Positions 43,056-51,680 of a DNA stretch of 61,861 bases are shown one piece after another. Within the stretch, counting starts at the first letter, position 1; each line of letters begins with the position of its first letter. The DNA lies in contig JALSJP010000017.1 in the NCBI GenBank assembly GCA_026989265.1, positions 1 through 61,861 on the forward strand, given 5' to 3'. The notes under the pieces are model-generated. The model was not told the DNA's origin, searched no databases, and was given only the letters and a program-made list of their open reading frames with translations. Both the position numbers and the translations under genes were made by a program. Origin of the DNA: Micavibrio sp. (GTDB taxonomy: Bacteria > Pseudomonadota > Alphaproteobacteria > Micavibrionales > Micavibrionaceae).

Positions 43056-46016
43056 ATGAAAAGTCGTTTCTTCTTAATATCTTTGTTTATATATCTTTTA
43101 TTACCCGCTCAATTGCTTGCACAGGATAATATTCCGTTAAGAGCAAGCGAGCGAGACGGCTACTCACGCTTGACTTTTGGGTGGAAAGATAATGTTAAAT
43201 ATGAGGTAGATAGATCAGAAAATGGTAAGCTCCTAGTTAGCTTCGATAATTTAGATAGTAGTGCAAATCTTAAATTACCTGAAATTGATTTGACACTGCT
43301 TGATAATGTTTTCTCTGTCGAAATAATATCAAAAGAGCCGTTAAAAATCGCCATAACCATCCCCAAGACCAGTGATGTAAGAGATTTTAAAATCGGCAAT
43401 CGCGTTGTTTTTGATGTTTATGACCCTAAAAACCACCCTAAAAAGATAATCAAAGAAGAGCCAAGGCCCAAATTAAAGCTTAAGGCCGCTCCGCCTGCTA
43501 TCGTACTTGTTCCTGAGCATTTGCCAGAAAAAAAGCATGTAGAGAAAAATATCATTAAAAAGCCGCCAGAAAAAAAGCATGTAAATAAGGTGTTAGATAA
43601 AGTGGTTAAGGACGATAACCACGTTATATCCATGCGATCAGTTGAGTCTCTTAATGTAGCGGCATTTGAGAATTATGGAGATTTGTGGCTGGTCATAGGG
43701 GGCGGTTACTCTCCGCCTAGTTTCAGTAGTCCACAAAAAAGCCTGTTCTCCAAGTTTGAAAATTATTCTATTGAGGGCGCAAATATATACCAAATAAGCT
43801 TGCCCAAACATCAGCATCTTAACATGAAGGCAAAAGGCGGAGGTCTTGTTTGGGATTTAATTATGGGAGCCAATATAAAAGAACTTTCTCCCATTAAAGT
43901 AAAATCAACATTATCTAGTAAAACCTCATTGCGCGGCGGGAGCGTATTTATAGAATTAGAAGGCGTTAGCGATATTGTTACTATTCAAGATATCGTTACG
44001 GGGCAGACTTTAAAAGTGGCGTTAGTTAGTCAAGCTTCAAAAAATTCTATCCCGCCGCTTTCTTATGTTGATTTCGACATATTGCGCTCACCGATGGGGC
44101 TTGCTGTGCGCCCAAAAACTGATGATTTGAGCGTCAACATAGTAGGTGGCGGCATTGAGATATCAAGTGCTAGCGGGCTTGCGCTGGCATCCATAAAAAA
44201 TATGGGCGAGGCACATATGTTTGCAGAGCGCGCAGCCAAGCAGCAATTATTTAACGCATCTGTCAGTAAGAAAGCAGGCGTAGATCATAAGCAAAAACAG
44301 GATAATTACTTTAGGTTTAATGAATGGGCAATGGGAAGCGCGGCGGAGCTTAATCAAAATGAGAATATTTTGCTCTCTGGCATTCATGATAAATCAGAGG
44401 CAAGAAGGATTGAGGACTTGCTCGCACTTGGTAAAATGTTTCTATCGCACGGGCGCGGGGCGGAGGCTTTAGGATATTTTAACTATGCACAATCGGAACT
44501 GCTTGAGCTGGAACATAGCGCAGAGTTTATGGCTTTGCGCGCGCTATCCAAGGCTTTGGATTGGAAAAGCGACACCGCCCTTGATGATTTTTTATTTAAA
44601 GGGTTAGAGGATTATGACGAAGTAAAATACTGGAAATCCTATGTCCTTGCTGATTTAGGTGATTGGGCGCAAGCTGCATCAATTCTTCCTAAAGATTATA
44701 CACCGATTTATGATTATCCAGCGCAAATAGGAAATCGCCTTGCCCTTGTTTTGGCTGAGGTTAATTTAAGAGACGGTAATGTCGGTAAAGCAGGCGAACT
44801 TATGGCATTGCTTGAAAGCCGCAGTGACACTCTTTTTGATCCGCAAAAAGCATATTTGAAATATTTGCGCGGCGAAGCTTTTCGGCAAAAGGGAAAGACT
44901 GATAAAACCAAAAAGATATGGGGAGAGCTTTCCAAGGATAAGGATGACTTATATAGAACAAAATCGAGGCTGGCTCTTGCTATTTTGTTGAAAAATTCGG
45001 ATGAGATTAAAAATAATGAGGTGATAGATCGCTTGGAGCGCCTAAGATACGCTTGGCGCGGTGATGAGCTTGAGGCGCAAATTCATTATTGGTTGGGTAA
45101 GGCATATTTTAAGGATGATAATTATATAAAAGGTCTTGCTCTTATGCGTGATGCCGCATCTGTTGCAGGTGATATAGCATTGGGGCGGCGCATCACCGAC
45201 CATATGTCACGCGCATTTTCAGATTTTTATTTGAAAAGCGATATAAAAGATGTCTCGCCAATTGACGCGGTAACTCTTTATGAGCAGTTTAGGGAGCTTA
45301 CCCCTGTTGGTGATGAAGGCGATAAAATAATTCAAAAACTTGCAGAGCAGATGGTGCGCGCTGATTTATTGGGGCGAGCAACAAAGCTCTTGCGCCATCA
45401 AGTTGAGCATAGGCTTAAAGGCAATGACAAGATGCGCGTTGCCATAAGGCTTGCAGCGATAGAGCTTATAAATAAGCAGCCTCAAAAGGCAATGAACGCG
45501 CTTGGCACTGCTTCGTCTGAACTGCGATTTATTTCTAATAGTGATGATAAAGCGCGGGCTATTAACGAAATTGCATTGCTTAAAATCAGGGCTTATTCAC
45601 AAAATAAGCAGTTCGATAAGGCATTATCCCTGCTTGAAAATTTGAGAGTAGATCAAAATGTAAACCGCCTTAGAGCCGATATTGCTTGGCAAGCAAAATA
45701 CTGGGAAGAGGCGGCGGACGCGCTTGGCGCGGTTATTACAGATGAAAATATATCCATGACGCGCCCATTATTGAAAGAGCAAGAAGAGCTTATATTAAAT
45801 AGAGCAATAGCCCTAAACCTTGGTAATGACCGCATTGCTCTTTCTAATATGAGGAAGAAATATAGTGATTTAATGCTGCAAACTAATAAGGCTCGCCAGT
45901 TTGAGGTTATAACGCGCACGCGAAGTAGCAGCGTATTAGCTGATCGCGAAACTTTATTATCCGTTGTATCAGAGGTTGATTTGTTTAAGAATTTCCTTGA
46001 TAGCTATCGCGATTAG
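43056..46016 (+). CDS. Large periplasmic TPR protein linked to motB
   Basis: A 986-aa exported protein; the frame is open from ATG 43026 (996 aa), but the start at 43056 gives a cleaner signal peptide (KSRFFLISLFIYLLLPAQLLA). The N-terminal ~110 residues (YSRLTFGWKDNVKYEVDRSE, IGNRVVFDVYDPK) look like an AMIN-type beta domain. A Lys/Pro-rich linker (about 130-185) has a repeated PEKKHV motif. A second beta region and a long C-terminal TPR-like solenoid (from about 440: LLALGKMFLSHGRGAEALGY) follow. The AMIN-like and solenoid parts suggest peptidoglycan or motor scaffolding. The function is unproven; it lies 39 bp after motB. Confidence 0.7.
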   Translation: MKSRFFLISLFIYLLLPAQLLAQDNIPLRASERDGYSRLTFGWKDNVKYEVDRSENGKLLVSFDNLDSSANLKLPEIDLTLLDNVFSVEIISKEPLKIAITIPKTSDVRDFKIGNRVVFDVYDPKNHPKKIIKEEPRPKLKLKAAPPAIVLVPEHLPEKKHVEKNIIKKPPEKKHVNKVLDKVVKDDNHVISMRSVESLNVAAFENYGDLWLVIGGGYSPPSFSSPQKSLFSKFENYSIEGANIYQISLPKHQHLNMKAKGGGLVWDLIMGANIKELSPIKVKSTLSSKTSLRGGSVFIELEGVSDIVTIQDIVTGQTLKVALVSQASKNSIPPLSYVDFDILRSPMGLAVRPKTDDLSVNIVGGGIEISSASGLALASIKNMGEAHMFAERAAKQQLFNASVSKKAGVDHKQKQDNYFRFNEWAMGSAAELNQNENILLSGIHDKSEARRIEDLLALGKMFLSHGRGAEALGYFNYAQSELLELEHSAEFMALRALSKALDWKSDTALDDFLFKGLEDYDEVKYWKSYVLADLGDWAQAASILPKDYTPIYDYPAQIGNRLALVLAEVNLRDGNVGKAGELMALLESRSDTLFDPQKAYLKYLRGEAFRQKGKTDKTKKIWGELSKDKDDLYRTKSRLALAILLKNSDEIKNNEVIDRLERLRYAWRGDELEAQIHYWLGKAYFKDDNYIKGLALMRDAASVAGDIALGRRITDHMSRAFSDFYLKSDIKDVSPIDAVTLYEQFRELTPVGDEGDKIIQKLAEQMVRADLLGRATKLLRHQVEHRLKGNDKMRVAIRLAAIELINKQPQKAMNALGTASSELRFISNSDDKARAINEIALLKIRAYSQNKQFDKALSLLENLRVDQNVNRLRADIAWQAKYWEEAADALGAVITDENISMTRPLLKEQEELILNRAIALNLGNDRIALSNMRKKYSDLMLQTNKARQFEVITRTRSSSVLADRETLLSVVSEVDLFKNFLDSYRD

Positions 46017-46082
46017 TAATATATTTGTATATTTAAATAATATAGTTTATAATATTAGTTCATATGTAAAAGGGTTTTAAAA

Positions 46083-46430
46083 ATGGTTGATGTGAAAAAT
46101 AGAAGCAAAGATATTGCCATTATGGGCAAGGGAATTAGGCATGATAAAGAACTAATTGACGAATTATGTCAGGTTGTTAGTCGCGTTTCTGATAAACGTG
46201 CAATAGTTAACGCCAATTCTAACAATAAAGCCACATTCACAAATATATCAGAAGCCCAAAAAGATGACGTTAGAATTGCTTTAGAGCTATTTATTTTAAG
46301 AAACCCTGATAAGCAGATTAGCTTAAAAAATTCGCCATTGGCTAATGAATTTGGCGGTGCTTGTGATCCTACGGAGGAAGTGGTTGAGATTGCTGTTCCA
46401 AGGCATTATGAGCTGGTCCCGCTAAATTGA
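46083..46430 (+). CDS. Hypothetical small protein
   Basis: An unrecognised 115-aa basic soluble protein (MVDVKNRSKDIAIMGKGIRH...), no signal peptide, no membrane segment. AAGGG lies 8-10 nt before the ATG. It sits between the motB-linked TPR gene and convergent fliP. Contains LFILRNPDKQISLKNSPLAN and a C-terminal EEVVEIAVPRHYELVPLN. A flagellar role is only suggested by position. Confidence 0.5.
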   Translation: MVDVKNRSKDIAIMGKGIRHDKELIDELCQVVSRVSDKRAIVNANSNNKATFTNISEAQKDDVRIALELFILRNPDKQISLKNSPLANEFGGACDPTEEVVEIAVPRHYELVPLN

Positions 46431-46463
46431 ACAGTGATAATAATTATATACTGTAATATATAT

Positions 46464-47231
46464 CTAACCTACTCCCACAGTTGTAAAGCTCTGCACCAGT
46501 GATCCAGATATTAAGTGCCATCCATCAACAAGAACGAAGAATATAATCTTAAATGGCAGTGACACAGTAACAGGCGGCAGCATCATCATACCCATGGACA
46601 TCAAGATAGAGGCGATCACTAGATCGATAATCAGAAATGGCAGGAATATCATAAAGCCAATCTCAAATGCTCTGCGAAGTTCAGATATCATGAAAGATGG
46701 AATAAGGATTTGCAGCGGCACATCTTTAACATCTTCATAAGGACCCGTTTCACTTAAATCTATAAACAGCCCCAAATCATCATCACGAACATGCAAAAGC
46801 ATAAACTCTTTGAATGGCTGGGTAGTGCGCTCAAACGCTTCTATCTCGTCGATTTCCTCATTAATAAGCGGGACAACGCCCTGTTCATACGCGGCTTTCA
46901 ATGTTGGAGCCATAATGAAAAACGTCAAAAATAACGCTAGCGATATCATAACTGTATTTGGCGGAGTTTGCTGTATTCCTATGGCGGTTCGCATGAATGA
47001 CAGCACCACAACAATGCGAGTAAATGACGTCATCATTATAAGGATGGACGGTGCAAGCGATAATATAGTAAGCAGTGCAACCATTTGAACAATGCGCCCT
47101 GTCACTGTTCCGTCGCTATCTTGCCCTAAATCTATGGATATATTTTGCGCAAAAGCGGGGTTAGATATTATTCCAACTAGAAAAATAACTATACCAATTA
47201 GACTAAGGCTTTTTAAAAACTTGCTATGCAT
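46464..47231 (-). CDS. fliP: Flagellar export gate protein FliP
   Basis: A 255-aa membrane protein with signal-like N-terminus (cleavage near AFA-QN), then TM segments with the FliP signatures LLTILSLAPSILIMMTSFTR, IVVVLSFMRTAIGIQQTPPN and the C-terminal IGFMIFLPFLIIDLVIASIL followed by MGMMMLPPVTVSLPFK. FliP pentamers form the export gate with FliQ and FliR. The start is ATG 47231; the frame is open six codons further. It follows fliO. Confidence 0.94.
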   Translation of the reverse strand: MHSKFLKSLSLIGIVIFLVGIISNPAFAQNISIDLGQDSDGTVTGRIVQMVALLTILSLAPSILIMMTSFTRIVVVLSFMRTAIGIQQTPPNTVMISLALFLTFFIMAPTLKAAYEQGVVPLINEEIDEIEAFERTTQPFKEFMLLHVRDDDLGLFIDLSETGPYEDVKDVPLQILIPSFMISELRRAFEIGFMIFLPFLIIDLVIASILMSMGMMMLPPVTVSLPFKIIFFVLVDGWHLISGSLVQSFTTVGVG

Positions 47232-47275
47232 GAGGCAATCATAGCGCAATGATGGAGCATAATTTAAGTGCTAGC

Positions 47276-47599
47276 TTATGATTTAGAAAAACCATCCACA
47301 ATATCTGTATTTTCACCTATATTGCTAGCAATTACAGTTTCGCCATTTTGCCCCAAAATAACTAAATGCTCTTTATCATCACATTTAATGATAGCCAAAC
47401 GCCTGCGCGGATCAAGCGGCAGGGACTCCACGATTTTTAAGCGGCGTTTTTCACTGGTTTTTATTGATGCATTAGTAGCTAAGCCTAGCTTTTTAAGCAG
47501 CATAGCCAGCCCCCCCATAAGCAAAAGCACAAACAATAAAGCCATAGCAAGGCGCAAAAATTGCGGCAAAATCTCTGGGGTTGATGTAAGTGTGTCCAT
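47276..47599 (-). CDS. fliO: Flagellar biosynthesis protein FliO
   Basis: A 107-aa protein with one membrane segment (about 14-36, LRLAMALLFVLLLMGGLAML) and a C-terminal FliO domain (RRLKIVESLPLDPRRRLAII, KCDDKEHLVILGQNGETVI). FliO assists FliP complex assembly. It precedes fliP by 45 bp on the same strand. Confidence 0.87.
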   Translation of the reverse strand: MDTLTSTPEILPQFLRLAMALLFVLLLMGGLAMLLKKLGLATNASIKTSEKRRLKIVESLPLDPRRRLAIIKCDDKEHLVILGQNGETVIASNIGENTDIVDGFSKS

Positions 47600-47764
47600 A
47601 TCTATGTCTTATCATTGGCGCACCATATGTTCAAGTGTTCAATATTTTCTTGCTATTTACATATTAGACATATTACATAATGTAAGAAATAAAATTGGAG
47701 AGTTGAAATGAATAATGAATTTACTGGTGCATCTACAAATCAAAGATATTAAAATTATGAAGAA

Positions 47765-48292
47765 TTGCCGATCCCAACCAAAGAAGTAGTTGATATCATG
47801 TGTGGCAAATCTGCAAGCCTTACGGGTGGCGAGGGCGCAACGGATTACAGCTCAGAGGAAGGCGGTCTTCCCGAAGGCTTTCGCATTGAAGATATTGGCG
47901 AAAATCATGAAAATTATACTATTGCAGATATGTATAATGCCCTTCGCGCCGCTGGCTTTTCGGGGCAGCAATCACATGGTTTTATAGAAATTAACCTTAA
48001 ATTGATTGATATCAGTTATAACAAACATAAGCACGAAACATTCCTTGATGGTGGTTTTATGCTTGTGTCACCATTAGAAATCTCAGCGACATCTAGATTG
48101 GGAGTTGATTTTGGTTCATGTTCTGATGCTACTGTAACTGATGTTGAGAGTAAGACAGAAAATTATTTAACTAAGCTACTAGATTGTTTTGGATTGGCTA
48201 CAATTAAATTAAATCTCGACCGGATAAATTATGGATATGCCAATACTCTTCCTATTGAAATATTAAATGCGTCCGCTAGTATGGAGCGCTGA
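47765..48292 (+). CDS. Unknown paralog family member A, probably interrupted
   Basis: I do not recognise this family. The 175-aa frame from TTG 47765 matches the protein at 58425 nearly end to end (SASL, the LPEGFRIEDIG block, NYTIADMYNALRAAGFSGQQ, SRLGVDFGSCSDA, SKTENYLTKLLDCFG). A better start exists at ATG 47708, with GGAGAG 7 nt before it, in the same frame; it reads MNNEFTGASTNQRY and then hits TAA at 47750-47752. So it is either nonsense-interrupted or re-initiated at TTG 47765, which lacks its own ribosome-binding site. It is followed after 1 bp by member C. Confidence 0.55.
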   Translation: MPIPTKEVVDIMCGKSASLTGGEGATDYSSEEGGLPEGFRIEDIGENHENYTIADMYNALRAAGFSGQQSHGFIEINLKLIDISYNKHKHETFLDGGFMLVSPLEISATSRLGVDFGSCSDATVTDVESKTENYLTKLLDCFGLATIKLNLDRINYGYANTLPIEILNASASMER

Positions 48293-48293
48293 A

Positions 48294-48814
48294 ATGGACT
48301 TTTATTCAATAACATTACCAGAGCAATCTAAAATAATTCTCGATATCATTTACGGCAATCATAAGCGTGATACTGATAATGATATAGATTATACTACCAC
48401 CGATGATAAGCTTCATGAAAGTTTTAGGTTGGAAAATATTGAAACGGGTGAATATTCTGTGGCGCATATATATAATGCTCTTCGCAATGAAGGTATGAAT
48501 AAGATTGATGTGTTTAACCTTGTTTGAATTTTGAATTGCTCGGAATGGCGCAAATTGCTTATGCTGCACAAGATTATGAAGAAACTGGAATTGCCTTGTT
48601 TTTACAGGGCATTCCCGAATCCTCCACTGCGCGAATGGGTTTTGATACTAATTTAAAGCCAGAAATTGTACTTGATTTAGAGGGTCGCGCTAGAAATGTT
48701 TTATCAGAAATATTAAAAGATCATGGTTTAGATGCGCTTACTTTACACAGTGAGGATATTAAGCTCCAATATCTTAACTTCAATGATAATTCTATACCAC
48801 AGCCAGAGATTTAG
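48294..48814 (+). pseudogene. Unknown paralog family member C, frameshifted
   Basis: Two frames together make a distant third member of the family. Frame one (48294-48527, 77 aa) has SFRLENIETGEYSVAHIYNA, LRNEGMNKIDVFNL; frame two (from 48524) continues LLGMAQIAYAAQDYEETGIA, TARMGFDTNLKPEIVLDLEG and NVLSEILKDHGLDALTL. They align with the N- and C-terminal halves of members A and B. The frames overlap by TTGA, so a one-base shift would join them. It is either broken, or two coupled short proteins. GGAG stands 7 nt before ATG 48294, inside the end of member A. Confidence 0.55.
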
Positions 48815-48818
48815 AATG

Positions 48819-49175
48819 TTATTCTTTACTAAAAGGGTCATCGCGCCCATTTGCTTGATAGACATAGGATAGCACCTCGCCCACCGCCATAAAAGCCTCT
48901 GATGGGATGGGGCTATCTAGCTCGATAGTGGTTAATAGCTCGGCGAGATCACTATCTTTGCGGACTTTTATTCCATTATCAAAGGCTAGCTCTAATATTT
49001 TTTCGGCAATTTTGCCCCGCCCCGCCGCAGCAATATGCGGAACTTTTTTCCCGCCATGAGAATCTTTCAGAGCAACGGCGGTTTTTTTCTTCGGAATCAC
49101 CCTTGTATTAGAGGGGGTTAAGTCCTTTTCACCGCTTTTGATATATTTATCGTTATATCCATCGCTCATTGGCAT
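48819..49175 (-). CDS. FhlB-like protein (FlhB cytoplasmic-domain homolog)
   Basis: A 118-aa soluble protein similar to the C-terminal switch domain of FlhB: KKKTAVALKDSHGGKKVPHI, GKIAEKILELAFDNGIKVRK, DSDLAELLTTIELDSPIPSE, FMAVGEVLSYVYQANG. The NPTH autocleavage site is missing. FhlB proteins can partly replace the FlhB C-domain in export-specificity switching. ATG 49175 and 49169 are both possible; the sigma-54 promoter for flgB overlaps this start region. Confidence 0.8.
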   Translation of the reverse strand: MPMSDGYNDKYIKSGEKDLTPSNTRVIPKKKTAVALKDSHGGKKVPHIAAAGRGKIAEKILELAFDNGIKVRKDSDLAELLTTIELDSPIPSEAFMAVGEVLSYVYQANGRDDPFSKE

Positions 49176-49184
49176 GTTTCCTGC
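49170..49184 (+). promoter_or_regulatory. Sigma-54 promoter of the flgB operon
   Basis: TGGCATG-TTTC-CTGC on the plus strand with exact GG-N10-GC spacing, one mismatch in the -24 heptamer. It is 41 bp before the flgB ATG, the same distance class as at flgF. It overlaps the divergent fhlB-like start. Confidence 0.75.
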
Positions 49185-49225
49185 ATTGCTTGTTATGAGT
49201 AGTTATTATACAGGATTAAAGAGAT

Positions 49226-49636
49226 ATGACGATACAAGATATAGGACTTTTTCAAGCCATTGGCGCAAAAATGAATTACCTTAATCAAAGGCAAAGCGTT
49301 CTTGCTCAAAATGTTGCTAATGCTGATACCCCTAGTTATCGCCCGAAAGACCTTGTTGAGGTTGACTTTTCAACCATGCTTAAAACCGAGATGGGCGGAA
49401 ATAAGGTTAAAACTGTATCAATAGCCGCTACAGATGCGCAGCATTTAGGTGGCTCTAACAACATGGATATGGATGCAAAAAAGCAGCGCAACACTTATGA
49501 AGTCGCGCCCGCTGGTAATGCTGTAATCATGGAAGAGCAGCTGATAAAATCGGGCAAAAACACAATGGATTATAATTTAATGCTTAATGTTTATCAAAAA
49601 CAAGTGTCAATGTTCCGCATTGCCTTGGGAAGATAG
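49226..49636 (+). CDS. flgB: Proximal rod protein FlgB
   Basis: A 136-aa rod protein: LFQAIGAKMNYLNQRQSVLA with QNVANADTPSYRPKDLVEVD (rod signature) and C-terminal MEEQLIKSGKNTMDYNLMLN, VYQKQVSMFRIALG. It forms the proximal rod next to FliE. AGGATTAAAGAG precedes the ATG. First gene of flgB-flgC-fliE-fliQ-fliR-flhB. Confidence 0.93.
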   Translation: MTIQDIGLFQAIGAKMNYLNQRQSVLAQNVANADTPSYRPKDLVEVDFSTMLKTEMGGNKVKTVSIAATDAQHLGGSNNMDMDAKKQRNTYEVAPAGNAVIMEEQLIKSGKNTMDYNLMLNVYQKQVSMFRIALGR

Positions 49637-49648
49637 GGGGTTTTACAA

Positions 49649-50068
49649 ATGAGTAGCAACGATATTTTAAATGCAATGACAATTTCTGCAAATGGAATGA
49701 GAGCGCAAGGAGCGCGTATTCGCGTTATATCTGAAAATATAGCCAATGCAGGTACAACGGGCTTGACCGCTGGCTCTGACCCATATGCTCGACAGACTAT
49801 AAGCTTTAAAAATGAGCTTGACCGTGAGCTTGGCATTAGGCTTGTTGAGGTTGATAAAATCGGCGTTGACAGGAAATCAGATTTTAAGCTTAAATATAAT
49901 CCCGATCACCCTGCCGCGAATGAAGGTGGATACGTGAAAATGCCTAATGTTAATACCATGATAGAGATGATGGATGTTAAGGAGGCACAGCGTTCATATG
50001 AAGCAAATTTAGGAATGATAGAACAAACAAGAGCAATGATCTCACGGACAATAGATTTACTACGTTAG
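49649..50068 (+). CDS. flgC: Proximal rod protein FlgC
   Basis: A 139-aa rod protein. N-terminus LNAMTISANGMRAQGARIRV with ISENIANAGTTG; middle DPYARQTISFKNELD and YNPDHPAANEGGYVKMPNVN, an FlgC-typical motif; C-terminus MMDVKEAQRSYEANLGMIEQ. It lies 12 bp after flgB. Confidence 0.94.
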   Translation: MSSNDILNAMTISANGMRAQGARIRVISENIANAGTTGLTAGSDPYARQTISFKNELDRELGIRLVEVDKIGVDRKSDFKLKYNPDHPAANEGGYVKMPNVNTMIEMMDVKEAQRSYEANLGMIEQTRAMISRTIDLLR

Positions 50069-50086
50069 TTAATTGAGTGTATAATG

Positions 50087-50177
50087 AGGACGGAAAAATT
50101 AAAAGAGTGATTTGTATTTATAATGCAAATTGTACCGAGCAAGTGCGAGGCGTCCGTTAGGACGGAAAAATTAAAAG
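50087..50177. repeat. Duplicated leader between flgC and fliE, with hairpin
   Basis: AGGACGGAAAAATTAAAAG occurs at 50087-50105 and again at 50159-50177. Between them lies the hairpin CGTCC-GTTA-GGACG (50151-50164), which partly uses the second repeat. The second repeat supplies the AAAAGGA ribosome-binding area of fliE. Confidence 0.55.
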
Positions 50178-50186
50178 GAATAAAAT

Positions 50187-50531
50187 ATGGCAATCGGCGG
50201 AGTAGTAAATCCTAATGCAGCAATAAGCGCATATTCTAATTCTCAGAATATAACAGGGGTTGGCGCTATTACTAAGAGCAATCCTATCGCTAGCAATATT
50301 AATAGCAGCTCAGAGCCGTCTTTTGCTGATTTGATGAAGCAAGGCGTTACGCAATCAGTAGATACTTTGAGGGCTGGTGAGACCATGTCCGCCAAGGCAA
50401 TTACTGGTGAAGCAAATATCACCGATGTTGTGCAGGCTGTAACCTCGGCGGAAATAACCTTGCAAACGCTTGTATCTGTGCGTGATAAAATGATTTCCGC
50501 ATATCAAGATATTATGCGCATGCCTATTTAG
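50187..50531 (+). CDS. fliE: Flagellar hook-basal body protein FliE
   Basis: A 114-aa rod adaptor between MS-ring and rod. The N-terminal ~45 residues are Asn/Ser-rich; the C-terminal part is conserved: FADLMKQGVTQSVDTLRAGE, ITGEANITDVVQAVTSAEIT, LQTLVSVRDKMISAYQDIMR. It is the first export substrate and links FliF to FlgB. Confidence 0.92.
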   Translation: MAIGGVVNPNAAISAYSNSQNITGVGAITKSNPIASNINSSSEPSFADLMKQGVTQSVDTLRAGETMSAKAITGEANITDVVQAVTSAEITLQTLVSVRDKMISAYQDIMRMPI

Positions 50532-50621
50532 ACTTAGTCCTTATATATAATTTTGTGGTTTAATTTACAACTATTGCAGTTGGCGGTTTTGCGCACGCAA
50601 ATTACCTGATAGCATCGGCAT

Positions 50622-50891
50622 ATGGATGATGTACAAATAATGGAAACAGCCCGCCAAGCCTTGCTTATTACTATGCAAATAAGTGCGCCTGTTCTTATTG
50701 TTGGGCTTGTGGTTGGGGTAGCTATTGCTTTGCTGCAAGCTTTGACACAAATTCAAGAAATCACGCTGGTTTTCGTTCCTAAGATCATGGCTATATTCTT
50801 CTCCATGTTCTTGTTTTTGCCATGGATGCTGAATGTCCTTGTTGTGTTTATGGAGAATTTGGCGGATTTAATAGTTGGCGGCGGGGGGTAG
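50622..50891 (+). CDS. fliQ: Flagellar export gate protein FliQ
   Basis: An 89-aa protein of normal length, two membrane helices: VQIMETARQALLITMQISAP with VLIVGLVVGVAIALLQALTQ, then IQEITLVFVPKIMAIFFSMF. Part of the FliPQR gate. It ends 9 bp before fliR, beside a G6 run at its stop. Confidence 0.94.
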   Translation: MDDVQIMETARQALLITMQISAPVLIVGLVVGVAIALLQALTQIQEITLVFVPKIMAIFFSMFLFLPWMLNVLVVFMENLADLIVGGGG

Positions 50892-50900
50892 AAGCTGCCC

Positions 50901-51674
50901 ATGCAAAGCGCGCTTGAAATTTTCCTTACTACGGGCATATTGGCATTCATGCTTACATTTGCGCGCCTTGGCACAGCATTAATGATTATGCCTGGTTTTG
51001 GTGATTCATTCGTATCAGAGCGGCTTCGCCTTCATATAGCGCTTGCCGTGTCATTTGTGTTATTTCCTCTTGTTATGGATTATGTTCCATCTCCTATACC
51101 TTCTACTTTTGTGCTGGTCACACTGATAGGTATAGAGGTGGTTATTGGCTTGCTTATTGGCACAGTTGCGCGGATTTTTATGACCGCCCTTGATACAGCG
51201 GGGATGATAATTTCCATGCAATCAGGGCTATCTAATGCCCAAGTATTTAACCCATCATTAGCAGCTCAAGGCTCTGTAATGGGAGCATTTTTGTCTGTTA
51301 CGGGCGTGTTGCTTCTATTTATAACGGATTTGCACCATCTATTAATCACAGGGCTGATTGAAAGCTATGAGCTGTTTCCACTTGGCTTTATGCCCGATAC
51401 TGGCTCTATGGCGGAATTGATATCTCAAGCTGTGACTTCTAGTTTCCAAATAGGTGTTAAACTAGCTGCGCCGTTTATTGTAATGACACTGCTGATTTAC
51501 GTAGGGATGGGGGTTTTATCCCGCCTTATGCCGCAAATTCAGGTGTTTATGGTCGCATTGCCGCTGCAAATATTACTGTCAATAGCCTTGTTTACTTTGG
51601 TTCTAACAGCCTTATTCTCCTTCTGGTTAGGTGAATTCGAAGCCTCCATGCTATTTTTCTTGTCAGGAGGGTAA
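50901..51674 (+). CDS. fliR: Flagellar export gate protein FliR
   Basis: A 257-aa membrane protein with about six segments. Motifs: FARLGTALMIMPGFGDSFVS, RLRLHIALAVSFVLFPL, TLIGIEVVIGLLIGTVARIF and GLSNAQVFNPSLAAQGS. One FliR completes the FliP5Q4R1 gate. Its stop is 6 bp before the flhB ATG. Confidence 0.94.
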   Translation: MQSALEIFLTTGILAFMLTFARLGTALMIMPGFGDSFVSERLRLHIALAVSFVLFPLVMDYVPSPIPSTFVLVTLIGIEVVIGLLIGTVARIFMTALDTAGMIISMQSGLSNAQVFNPSLAAQGSVMGAFLSVTGVLLLFITDLHHLLITGLIESYELFPLGFMPDTGSMAELISQAVTSSFQIGVKLAAPFIVMTLLIYVGMGVLSRLMPQIQVFMVALPLQILLSIALFTLVLTALFSFWLGEFEASMLFFLSGG

Positions 51675-51680
51675 TATAAT

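Noticed and set aside
47708-47765. TAA read as an amino acid in paralog A
   Set aside because: TAA serves as the normal stop of many genes in the window and there is no sign of recoding; mutation or re-initiation is simpler.
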